From NCBI GenBank assembly GCA_017530275.1, contig JAFXMP010000196.1, positions 1 through 15,688 of the forward strand: a stretch of DNA of 15,688 bases, written 5' to 3'. Below, in pieces: positions 1-6,987 of this stretch. The DNA comes from Clostridia bacterium. GTDB lineage: Bacteria > Bacillota_A > Clostridia > Christensenellales > Aristaeellaceae. Numbering within the stretch: position 1 is the first letter of the stretch; every line of letters begins with the position of its first letter. The translations under genes and the position numbers were made by a program. The notes below the pieces were generated by a model. The model ran no database searches, was not told the DNA's origin, and saw only the letters and a list, made by a program, of their open reading frames with translations.

Positions 1-801
1 GGTGCGGGCGGCGTGCTGTGCTCCTATTTTGCGAAGGTGCTGGCCAGGGCGGGGGCGAAAGTAGCCCTGCTGGATTTGAACTATGAAAACGCCAACAAGT
101 TTGCCGAGGAAATCGTGGCCGAGGGAGGTGTTGCCAAAGCATACAGCTGTAACGTGCTGGATAAGGATGTTTGCTATCAGGTTGCCGATCAGGTATTGGC
201 TGACCTCGGTCCCTGCGACATCCTGCTCAACGGCGCAGGCGGCAACAATCCCCGCGCCACCACGGATAAAGAATACTTTGAAATGGGCGACATCGAGGCC
301 GATACCAAATCCTTCTTCGATCTGGACAAGGGTGGCGTGGAATTTGTGTTCAACCTGAATTTCATCGGCACGCTGCTGCCCACCCAGGCCTTTGCCCGGC
401 AGATGGTAGGGCGTGAGGGCTGCAACATCCTCAACATTTCCAGCATGAACGCCTACACGCCCCTGACCAAGATCCCCGCTTATTCCGGCGCGAAGGCCGC
501 CATCACCAACTTCACCCAGTGGCTGGCGGTGCATTTCAGCAAGGTGGGCATCCGGGTCAACGCCATTGCTCCTGGCTTCTTCTCCACCAAGCAGAACGCC
601 GCCCTGCTCTTCAACCCCGACGGCACGCCCACCGCCCGCACGGGCAAAATCCTGGCCGCCACGCCCATGGGCCGCTTTGGCGACAGCGAAACGGAGCTTT
701 CCGGCGCGGTGCTGTTCCTGCTCAATAATGATGCCGCCAGCTTTATCACCGGCGTGACGATTCCCATTGACGGCGGGTTCTCAGCGTATTCCGGGGTGTA
801 A
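1..801 (+). CDS. uxuB: SDR-family D-mannonate oxidoreductase (fructuronate reductase), 5' partial
   Basis: The reading frame is open from base 1, so the gene starts upstream of the window and only a few N-terminal residues are missing; the first ATG at 13 lies inside the Rossmann nucleotide-binding segment and is not the start. Visible codons begin with the glycine-rich GAGGV stretch, then AKVALLDLN at the end of beta-2. The NNAG-type element is replaced by NGAGGNNPRAT. The catalytic SDR triad is visible as Ser148 (NISSMNA), Tyr161 and Lys165 (YSGAK), counting from base 1. A segment with EYFEMGDIEADTKSFFDLD precedes FVFNLNFIGT; this insert is characteristic of the SDR D-mannonate oxidoreductases (Bacillus UxuB/YjmF type) that interconvert D-fructuronate and D-mannonate with NAD(P)H in glucuronate breakdown. 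The family call rests on remembered sequence character. The next gene starts 30 nt after the stop, so co-transcription is likely. Codon third positions are rich in G/C, unlike the following genes. Confidence 0.82.
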   Translation, partial: GAGGVLCSYFAKVLARAGAKVALLDLNYENANKFAEEIVAEGGVAKAYSCNVLDKDVCYQVADQVLADLGPCDILLNGAGGNNPRATTDKEYFEMGDIEADTKSFFDLDKGGVEFVFNLNFIGTLLPTQAFARQMVGREGCNILNISSMNAYTPLTKIPAYSGAKAAITNFTQWLAVHFSKVGIRVNAIAPGFFSTKQNAALLFNPDGTPTARTGKILAATPMGRFGDSETELSGAVLFLLNNDAASFITGVTIPIDGGFSAYSGV

Positions 802-831
802 CCAAAAAAGGATAAACGGAGGGAAAAATCA

Positions 832-2142
832 ATGGCGCTGCATGTGATGGAGGAAGCCAATCGCTGTCTGCAATGCAAGAAGCCCCGCTGTCAGGAAGGC
901 TGTCCGATCCATACCAACATCCCGGAAGTGATACGGCTGCTCAAAGACGGAAGGCTGAACGAAGCGGGTTGGATGCTGTTTGAAAATAATCCATTGACCA
1001 CAGTATGCGCTTTGGTGTGCAACCATGAGAAGCAATGCGAAGGCCATTGTGTCCGGGGCATCAAAGAAACGCCGGTACATTTCTCTATTATCGAAAACTA
1101 CATTTCCACCACCTATGCTCATCAGATGGTAAAAGGGCCTGCGCCGTCTAACGGCAGAAAAGCTGCCATTATTGGCGCAGGACCCGCTGGGATCACCATT
1201 GCGATTATCTTGGCTCGATATGGTTATCAGGTGACTATTTTCGACAGCAGAGACAAAATTGGCGGCGTAATGCGTTATGGCATTCCGGATTTCCGTCTGC
1301 CGGATACCGTGCTGGATGATATCGTATATCGACATCTGGAAATGAAAGGGATTCAATTTCGGCCCAATACCTATATTGGCAACGCGATCACTATTGACGA
1401 TTTGTTTCGGGATGGTTTTCAGAGCGTGTTCCTTGGCGCGGGCTTATGGCGGCCAAACCGTCTGAACATTCGCGGCGAAAGCCTGGGCCATGTGGCATAT
1501 GCGATCAATTATTTGGCCAATCCGGAAGCATTCCGATTGGGTGATCGGATCATGATCATCGGCATGGGCAACTCGGCCATGGATTGTGCCCGTACAGCCA
1601 TCCGCAAAGGCGCACGCTATGTTACCTGTGTCAACCGCAGAGATCAGTATTCCGCCAGCGAATATGAAGCCAGCTATGCCCGGTTGGAGGGCGTTGATTT
1701 CCTGATGAATAAATGCACGCTGGAAATCCGTGAAGATGGCGTAGTACTTGCTGACAGCCAGCGGGATGAGAATGGAAAAATCATTCCTATCCCGGGCACC
1801 GAGCAGCTTTATCCCTGCACTGGCGTTATCATCGCCGCCAGCCAAGGCGCAGAAAACAATCTGGTATCTTCCACCCAAGGAATTGACACCAGCAAAAATG
1901 GATTGCTTGTAGTGGATGAAGACGGCCATACCAGCAGACCGGGCATTTTTGCGGCAGGTGATGCCGCCAGCGGCGCACGAACGGTAGTGGAAGCTGTGGC
2001 AAACGGCAAACGAGTTGCCGAAGCCATGCACGCCTATATGCAGAAGCTGCCTATGCCTGTGATGACAGATTATCCCAACATTCCCATTGCTGAAACCATG
2101 AAAGTGGCCGCACAGGCAGAACAGCCATTATCTGTTCAGTGA
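832..2142 (+). CDS. GltD-like NAD(P)-dependent FAD/Fe-S oxidoreductase
   Basis: A 436-residue cytoplasmic protein of the glutamate synthase small-subunit-like family. The N-terminal iron-sulfur domain has two four-cysteine sets, Cys12/15/20/24 and Cys59/63/69/73, which in this family bind two [4Fe-4S] clusters. An FAD-binding Rossmann motif GAGPAG is at 115-120, followed by the family signature KIGGVMRYGIPDFRLP. The NAD(P)-binding motif GMGNSAMD begins at 244, and the C-terminal FAD motif GIFAAGDAASG is at about 371-381. Length fits stand-alone GltD-like proteins (PreT, NfnB/SudA-like, YgfT-like). The start is supported by GGAGGG at 818-823, 8 nt before the ATG. No GltA, PreA or NfnA partner gene is nearby, so the electron partner is unknown. 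Position beside fructuronate reductase suggests redox balancing of sugar-acid catabolism, but that is inference; glutamate synthase itself is unlikely without a large subunit. Confidence 0.85.
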   Translation: MALHVMEEANRCLQCKKPRCQEGCPIHTNIPEVIRLLKDGRLNEAGWMLFENNPLTTVCALVCNHEKQCEGHCVRGIKETPVHFSIIENYISTTYAHQMVKGPAPSNGRKAAIIGAGPAGITIAIILARYGYQVTIFDSRDKIGGVMRYGIPDFRLPDTVLDDIVYRHLEMKGIQFRPNTYIGNAITIDDLFRDGFQSVFLGAGLWRPNRLNIRGESLGHVAYAINYLANPEAFRLGDRIMIIGMGNSAMDCARTAIRKGARYVTCVNRRDQYSASEYEASYARLEGVDFLMNKCTLEIREDGVVLADSQRDENGKIIPIPGTEQLYPCTGVIIAASQGAENNLVSSTQGIDTSKNGLLVVDEDGHTSRPGIFAAGDAASGARTVVEAVANGKRVAEAMHAYMQKLPMPVMTDYPNIPIAETMKVAAQAEQPLSVQ

Positions 2143-2187
2143 GCAGTTTCGGATTGAAAACCAACAAGCAATTCCATTTTGCTTTAC

Positions 2188-2194
2188 AAGGAGG
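2188..2194 (+). promoter_or_regulatory. Ribosome binding site deciding the GH39 start
   Basis: AAGGAGG lies 8 nt before the ATG at 2203. An in-frame TTG at 2179 is upstream of this site and has no Shine-Dalgarno of its own, so the ATG is the start. Confidence 0.85.
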
Positions 2195-2202
2195 AGAAAA
2201 CC

Positions 2203-3465
2203 ATGGAAATCAGGATACCACAAAATGCCCCCGTCATACCGCATAAGCGTCATTGGCAATTCTGTGTTGGTTCCGGTCATGCATTGTTAGCATTGCGTAC
2301 TGATTATGTGAAGCAGTTGAAGTTCATTCATGATACACTGGGTATCCAACGCGTTCGGTTTCACGGTATCTTTTGCGACGATATGCATACCTGTAATGAT
2401 TTATCGATGCAGGTACCCGTTCCCGGTGCTGAAAAGTTTACGGAATATAACTTTAACGCATGTGCTCTTGCCTATGATAATGTATTGGAAGCGGGAATGA
2501 AGCCTTTTGTCGAGCTCTCCTTCATGCCGGAAAAGCTGGCTTTGAAGGAGGAAGGACGTCCCATCAAAGGTATGTTCTTCTATCAACCCAATATTGTTCC
2601 ACCCGCAGATTATAATATGTGGAGAAATTATATCCAGGCATTCATCCGCTTTTTGATTCATCGCTATGGGATTGAAGAGATTCGCACATGGTATTTTGAG
2701 GTTTGGAACGAACCGGATCTGCCTTTCGCTTTCTGGAATGGCACAAGGGATGAGTATTTCCGTTTGTATGCAGAAACAGCGCAAGCCATCAAAGATATTG
2801 ATGCTCATATTCCTGTTGGCGGCCCTGCCACCAGCGCCGGCAAATGGATTGAGAGCTTCCTGCGTTACTGCGGGCAACACCAGGTTCCTGTTGATTTTGT
2901 ATCCACACATCAATATGCGGGTGATCCTCTTGGCGGCGTAGAGGATCAGGGGGAACGGGAAGAAGAAAGAAAAACGCGGGAATCCTGGGCGGAACGCATG
3001 CAAAAAAGTGCCGAGGGCTTAAAACGCATCGAGAACAAAACCTTTCTGAACGGCTTTCGAGCATTAACGCCAGACAAATCGGAAACCACCGATATACCCA
3101 ACGACTTATTCCGAAAAAACACGAAGAAGGTAAAGCAACAGGCAGGCAATCTTCCTGTTTTCTATACCGAATGGAACGAGAACGCCATTTTCTCCGCCTA
3201 TACAAACGACACCCGCAAGGTAGCGGCATACGATGTGAAAGCAGCCCTGGAAGTGGCAAGCAGCGTAGATGGTTCCTCGATCTGGTGCTTCTCTGATATC
3301 TTTGAGGAATTGCATCCTTTTCCGCAGGAGTTTCACGGCGGGTTCGGCATGCTGACCCAGCACGGTATTCCCAAACCGATATATCATGCCATGAAAATGC
3401 TGGCGGATGCCGGGGATGAGCGGATCGATCTGGGCCCGGACGCCACCATGGGAGAAGTGGGTTAA
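2203..3465 (+). CDS. GH39 beta-xylosidase-like glycosidase, truncated by a frameshift
   Basis: As read, this gives a 420-residue cytoplasmic protein with no signal peptide, covering the GH39 (beta/alpha)8 catalytic barrel. The N-terminus carries HWQFCVGSGHA and later RVRFHGIFCDDM, typical of GH39 beta-xylosidases. The acid/base is Glu170 in FEVWNEPDL and the nucleophile is Glu323 in FYTEWNENA, both present. A charged insert (EDQGEREEERKTRESW, about residues 247-262) lengthens the stretch between them. The frame ends at TAA 3463-3465 just after the barrel, where family members continue into a beta-sandwich; that missing part is encoded in the next frame up to 3800. Adding one base in the GGG run at 3459-3461 joins both parts into about 532 residues, near the usual GH39 length. 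Either the gene is newly inactivated or a G was lost in sequencing. The likely role is release of xylose from imported xylo-oligosaccharides. The next complete gene is the AraC regulator. Confidence 0.85.
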   Translation: MEIRIPQNAPVIPHKRHWQFCVGSGHALLALRTDYVKQLKFIHDTLGIQRVRFHGIFCDDMHTCNDLSMQVPVPGAEKFTEYNFNACALAYDNVLEAGMKPFVELSFMPEKLALKEEGRPIKGMFFYQPNIVPPADYNMWRNYIQAFIRFLIHRYGIEEIRTWYFEVWNEPDLPFAFWNGTRDEYFRLYAETAQAIKDIDAHIPVGGPATSAGKWIESFLRYCGQHQVPVDFVSTHQYAGDPLGGVEDQGEREEERKTRESWAERMQKSAEGLKRIENKTFLNGFRALTPDKSETTDIPNDLFRKNTKKVKQQAGNLPVFYTEWNENAIFSAYTNDTRKVAAYDVKAALEVASSVDGSSIWCFSDIFEELHPFPQEFHGGFGMLTQHGIPKPIYHAMKMLADAGDERIDLGPDATMGEVG

Positions 3466-3800
3466 CTGGATTCCGAAGCGGTGATGATATTCAAATTCTT
3501 CTATTTAGGCAAAAAATGAAGAATCTTCTCTTGCCAATGGAAACCATCCAGCTTGTAATCGAAAGACAATATGCGCCAGCTTCTGTTACAGTCTGTCGAA
3601 TAGATGAACAGCATGGCAATCCATTAAAGCTGTGGGAGGAAATGGGCAGTCCGACGGAGATGAGCCAGGATGAAATCGTCACGCTAAAAGAACACAGCGC
3701 AGTTATCGAAGAACCATGGCAACACACATTTTTTGATCATTCTATCAAAATTAATGTAAAACTTGGTGTAAACGATCTGTACTTCATCAGGATCAGATAA
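3462..3800 (+). pseudogene. C-terminal part of the GH39 gene, displaced to another frame
   Basis: Read in the frame beginning TTA at 3462, the sequence is open to TAA at 3798-3800 and encodes LTGFRSGDDIQILLFRQKMK, then ERQYAPASVTVCRIDEQHGN and LWEEMGSPTEMSQDEI. The RIDE-HGNP and W-EMGSP elements are characteristic of the C-terminal beta-sandwich end of GH39 beta-xylosidases. It continues directly from the truncated catalytic part with no apparent gap. An ATG at 3516 exists but has no ribosome binding site and starts inside the domain, so separate translation is unlikely. The stretch carries no additional stop, which fits a recent mutation or a sequencing error better than old decay. Confidence 0.8.
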
Positions 3801-3824
3801 GGCTTCATAAGCCGCACCTTGAGG

Positions 3825-3831
3825 AAAGGAG
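3825..3831 (+). promoter_or_regulatory. Ribosome binding site deciding the AraC start
   Basis: AAAGGAG is 8 nt upstream of the ATG at 3840. An in-frame TTG at 3819 lies before this site and is not a credible start. Confidence 0.8.
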
Positions 3832-3839
3832 AATGCCGG

Positions 3840-4703
3840 ATGAAATCTGTCGAGAGAAAAGTGTCGCCTGTTTCGGATTATTTCATCTATACACCCAGTA
3901 AAATTGCCCAAGAAGTGTTTCTTTATCCGATGCAGTGCGGCGTGTTTACATATGAACCTGGGTATATGCTGAACCGTAATTCTTTTGACAGTTTTCTGCT
4001 GATGTACATTCAGAAAGGGAGCATGCTGCTGGACTTCGATGGGAAAAAGCAGCAAGTTGCTGAAAAGAATTTTGTGCTTCTGGACTGTTACCAGCCTCAT
4101 GGCTATTCTACCGAAAAGGGGTATGAATGCCTTTGGCTGCATTTTGACGGCGTTATGGCAAGGAAGTACTACCAGATCATCGTTTCCCGCTTGGGGAATG
4201 TGTTTACCATGGGGGATGTGTTTTCCGTAGTGCGTCGGCTGAACGCTATTCTGCGCATATTTTTCGATCATCAAACTGTACGGGAACCGCTTTTGTCAAA
4301 GTATATCACCGATATTCTCACAGAATTTATGATTCTCTCTCCCGAGAAAGACAACGCCCGTAATTACACCGACCTGACCGAAAAAGCCATTACTTATATC
4401 AATGAACACTTTTTTGAGGATATTTCCATCGACCAGTTGGCTGCCCTGTCGGGATTGAGCCGGTATTACTTCATTCGGGTTTTCAAGCAGGAAACAGGTT
4501 ATACGCCCCATGAATACCTTGTCAATCGTCGGATGGCATCCGCCCGATATTTGCTAAAGTATTCTTCCCTAAACACGAAAGAAATCTGCTTTCAATCCGG
4601 GTTTTCGGGGGAAAGCGTTTTCTGCTGTGCGTTTAAAAAGCAGCATGGCATGACGCCGCTGCAGTATCGGGAATCTTCAAACAAAAAACAGGAAGACAAT
4701 TGA
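3840..4703 (+). CDS. AraC-family transcriptional regulator
   Basis: A 287-residue DNA-binding protein. The N-terminal half looks like an AraC-type cupin sugar-sensing domain: FLLMYIQKGSMLLDFDGKKQ, then NFVLLDCYQPHGYST and CLWLHFDG. The C-terminal third, from about 180, holds the double helix-turn-helix: ITYINEHFFEDISIDQLAAL with SRYYFIRVFKQETGYTPHEY as the first, and KEICFQSGFSGESVFCCAFK plus KKQHGMTPLQYR as the second, matching the conserved AraC/XylS tail. The gene starts 39 nt after the GH39 remnant, without an evident promoter, so it is probably co-transcribed with it. It sits immediately upstream of the sugar-transport operon and its promoter region, so activation of that operon in response to an imported sugar is the natural hypothesis. 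The ligand cannot be read from the sequence. Confidence 0.92.
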   Translation: MKSVERKVSPVSDYFIYTPSKIAQEVFLYPMQCGVFTYEPGYMLNRNSFDSFLLMYIQKGSMLLDFDGKKQQVAEKNFVLLDCYQPHGYSTEKGYECLWLHFDGVMARKYYQIIVSRLGNVFTMGDVFSVVRRLNAILRIFFDHQTVREPLLSKYITDILTEFMILSPEKDNARNYTDLTEKAITYINEHFFEDISIDQLAALSGLSRYYFIRVFKQETGYTPHEYLVNRRMASARYLLKYSSLNTKEICFQSGFSGESVFCCAFKKQHGMTPLQYRESSNKKQEDN

Positions 4704-4758
4704 AATGCAAAACTGTCACTATAGGGCTATCATTGTTCCTTTCTTATGGTGAGTGTAA

Positions 4759-4787
4759 ATGTAAAACACTACTTCATACTCTATAAT
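4759..4787 (+). promoter_or_regulatory. Weak candidate upstream promoter
   Basis: A perfect -10 box TATAAT at 4782-4787 has only a poor -35 match, ATGTAA at 4759-4764, at 17 nt spacing. An inverted repeat AGTGT (4752-4756) / ACACT (4766-4770) overlaps the -35 position. It could be a second, regulated start for the transporter operon or a chance match in AT-rich DNA. Confidence 0.3.
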
Positions 4788-4815
4788 TTAGCAGAATAGA
4801 CGCTTTTTCGCAAAC

Positions 4816-4857
4816 CTGAATATAGATTTTCAATGGCAATAAATCTATATCATTCAG
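4816..4857. promoter_or_regulatory. Long inverted repeat, candidate operator for the transport operon
   Basis: ATATAGATTT at 4820-4829 and AAATCTATAT at 4841-4850 are perfect inverted copies separated by 11 nt. The symmetry resumes further out as CTGAA (4816-4820) and TTCAG (4853-4857), with three extra bases (4850-4852) on the right. Half-sites are 21 bp apart, two helical turns, so both face the same side of the DNA. The element ends 12 bp before the -35 box of the strong promoter, the position expected for an activator site. No T-run follows, so it is not a terminator. Binding by the adjacent AraC protein is inference. Confidence 0.6.
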
Positions 4858-4869
4858 CAATATAAAGCA

Positions 4870-4898
4870 ATGACATTTCCTGCTCAAGAAGGTATAAT
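4870..4898 (+). promoter_or_regulatory. Sigma-A promoter of the ABC transporter operon
   Basis: The -35 box ATGACA (4870-4875; consensus TTGACA) and the perfect -10 box TATAAT (4893-4898) are 17 nt apart, with AT-rich sequence upstream. Transcription would begin near 4905 and give a leader of about 80 nt before the first permease gene. I see no riboswitch-like structure in that leader. Confidence 0.75.
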
Positions 4899-4986
4899 AA
4901 CAGCCAGAAAGGACACAGGGCCGAAAAACTCACCGTCCCGCTTTCCCAATCTGAAGGTTTGATCATCTTACACTGGAGGAATCTTT

Positions 4987-5946
4987 ATGGCAAAACAAGC
5001 AATCGCAGTTAAGCTGCACAGAGCGCCGCTGAGCCGCCGTATCGCCCAGGAACTGCGAAACAACTGGCTCCTGTTTGTCATGCTGCTGCCTGCTGTCGTG
5101 TATGTGTGCATCTTTGCCTACTGGCCTATGAGCGGCATTGTGCTGGCATTCAAGGATTTCAAAACGAAGCTCGGTATTTACGGGTCTCCCTGGGTGGGGA
5201 TGCGGAACTTTAAATTCCTACAGATTTCCGGCAAACTGGGTATGCTGACGAAAAACACCATTCTGTACAACCTGGCCTTCATTTTCCTGGGCGTTGTGCT
5301 GGAAATGGGTTTTGCCATTATTTTGAACGAGTTGGTAGGTAAGAAGTTCAAAAAGAGCTTGCAAACCATCATGTTCCTCCCCTACTTTATCAGCTGGGTT
5401 GTTGTGGCAGCTATCATGTTTAACATGTTTAATTACGAGAAGGGTACGGTGAATAACCTGCTCACTGCGTTGGGCGGCAAGCGTTTCGACCTGTACAACA
5501 ACGGTCCCGCCTGGCCGATTGTGCTGATCATCGTGAACGCCTGGAAGAAAACAGGGTACGGCATGGTGGTATATCTGGCTGCGATCACCGGCCTCGATCA
5601 GGAAATCTTCGAGGCTGCCAGTATTGACGGGGCTAACGTGTGGCAAAAAATACGCCACATCACGATTCCTTCCCTGGTGCCTCAAATGATGATCCTCGTG
5701 CTGCTTGCCCTTGGAAACGTGTTCCGCGGCGACTTCGGCATGTTCTATCAGACCGTAAAAGACAATTCCATTCTTTTGCCCTATACCGATATCCTTGATA
5801 CCTATGTATACCGTTCCCTGATGCAAACTGGAGACATCGGTATGTCTGCTGCTTCGGGCCTGTATCAGAGTGTGCTGTGCTTCATCACCATCTGCGCGGC
5901 GAACCTTCTGGTGAAAAAGTTGCAGCCAGATTACGCGCTGTTCTGA
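4987..5946 (+). CDS. CUT1 ABC sugar transporter permease (LplB-like)
   Basis: A 319-residue integral membrane protein of the binding-protein-dependent transport permease family. After a basic cytoplasmic N-terminus, the first membrane segment is WLLFVMLLPAVVYVCIFAYW, followed by PMSGIVLAFKDFK and GSPWVGMRNFKF, the typical start of LplB-type permeases. Further hydrophobic segments occur around 90-115, 125-150, 180-205, 235-255 and 290-310. The ATPase-contacting EAA loop is visible as EAASIDGANVWQKIRHITIP at about 212-231. It should form the heterodimeric channel with the next gene product. The start has GGAGGA at 4975-4980, 6 nt before the ATG. No ATPase gene occurs in the operon, as is usual for this subfamily, which relies on a shared MsmX-type ATPase encoded elsewhere. 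Substrate is inferred to be an oligosaccharide. Confidence 0.93.
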   Translation: MAKQAIAVKLHRAPLSRRIAQELRNNWLLFVMLLPAVVYVCIFAYWPMSGIVLAFKDFKTKLGIYGSPWVGMRNFKFLQISGKLGMLTKNTILYNLAFIFLGVVLEMGFAIILNELVGKKFKKSLQTIMFLPYFISWVVVAAIMFNMFNYEKGTVNNLLTALGGKRFDLYNNGPAWPIVLIIVNAWKKTGYGMVVYLAAITGLDQEIFEAASIDGANVWQKIRHITIPSLVPQMMILVLLALGNVFRGDFGMFYQTVKDNSILLPYTDILDTYVYRSLMQTGDIGMSAASGLYQSVLCFITICAANLLVKKLQPDYALF

Positions 5947-5961
5947 GGAGGGGATTGAAAG

Positions 5962-6894
5962 ATGGATACAAAAATCATCAAAAAGCATCCGCTGATTTCC
6001 CGCCGTGTGGCGACCAGTGACGTGATGGTGTTCAACATCCTGGGATACGGTCTGATCATCCTGTTTGCCTTATTGTGCATCATTCCCTTTTATCTGGTCA
6101 TTATTTCTTCTTTCCAGGCAGAAAATATACTGGTACGGGAGGGATACCCCTTGTTTATCAAGGAATTTTCCCTGGACAGCTATAGGCTTTGCCTGAAAAA
6201 CCCCGACAACATCCTGCGGGCTTACGGCATCACAGTATTAGTGACGCTGACAGGCACGGCGGTATCGGTGTTTCTGAACACCATGACAGGCTACGTGCTA
6301 TCCCGCAGGGACTTTAAAGCCCGGAATTTTTTCAGTTTCTTCTTCTTCTTTACTACGCTGTTTTCTGGCGGCTTGGTGCCATGGTACATCATTTGTGTAC
6401 GGTACCTGAACTTGAAAAACACGCTGTTCGCGCTGATCCTGCCCATGATCTTCTCCGTTTGGAACATGATCATCGCCAAGTCTTTTATGAGTTCTTTACC
6501 CATGGCCATCACAGAAAGTGCGAAAATCGACGGTGCTAATGACTTTACAATCTATATCCGCCTGATTCTCCCCCTGTCCACGCCGCTGATCGCTACTCTG
6601 GCCCTTTTCTCCGCGCTGGGCTACTGGAACGACTGGTATAACTGCATGCTCTACATCACCAAAAGCGAGCTGTACAACCTGCAATATTACCTGCAAACCA
6701 TGCTGAACAATGCAGACGCCCTGCGAAAAGCCGCCGCCATGTCCAACGGCGCTGTGACTACCACTACACAAGTGCCCCTGGAAGGCATGAAGATGGCCAT
6801 GACCGTGATTGCTACCGGCCCCATTGTTCTGCTTTATCCTTTCGTGCAGCGCTATTTCGTCAAGGGCTTGACCATCGGCGCTGTCAAGGGATGA
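5962..6894 (+). CDS. CUT1 ABC sugar transporter permease (YtcP/LplC-like)
   Basis: A 310-residue membrane protein, second permease of the importer. The first membrane helix GLIILFALLCIIPFYLVIIS is followed by the large periplasm-side equivalent loop with PLFIKEFSLDSYRLCLKN, as in YtcP/LplC proteins. A striking phenylalanine run (FFSFFFFFTT) leads into SGGLVPWYIICVRYL. The EAA loop reads ESAKIDGANDFTIYIRLILP at about 183-202, and the C-terminus PFVQRYFVKGLTIGAVKG is the diagnostic end of this family. The gene starts 15 nt after the upstream stop with a GGAGG-rich site at 5946-5953, so the two permeases are translated from one message. Together they need a solute-binding protein, supplied by the next gene, and an external ATPase. 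Confidence 0.94.
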   Translation: MDTKIIKKHPLISRRVATSDVMVFNILGYGLIILFALLCIIPFYLVIISSFQAENILVREGYPLFIKEFSLDSYRLCLKNPDNILRAYGITVLVTLTGTAVSVFLNTMTGYVLSRRDFKARNFFSFFFFFTTLFSGGLVPWYIICVRYLNLKNTLFALILPMIFSVWNMIIAKSFMSSLPMAITESAKIDGANDFTIYIRLILPLSTPLIATLALFSALGYWNDWYNCMLYITKSELYNLQYYLQTMLNNADALRKAAAMSNGAVTTTTQVPLEGMKMAMTVIATGPIVLLYPFVQRYFVKGLTIGAVKG

Positions 6895-6987
6895 ACAATA
6901 ACGCCATGAAGGAGAAATAAGAGGTTTGACCTTGCTGGTCTTTGCTCCCAAGGGCAAAATGCCCCAAAAATATAAGGAGGTATTCCC

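Noticed and set aside
2179..2202. TTG start extending the GH39 protein by eight residues
   Set aside because: The TTG precedes the Shine-Dalgarno sequence, which would then be translated; the ATG at 2203 is correctly spaced.
3801..3813. Hairpin GGCTT-CAT-AAGCC as a terminator between GH39 and AraC
   Set aside because: Stem of only five pairs and no following T-run.
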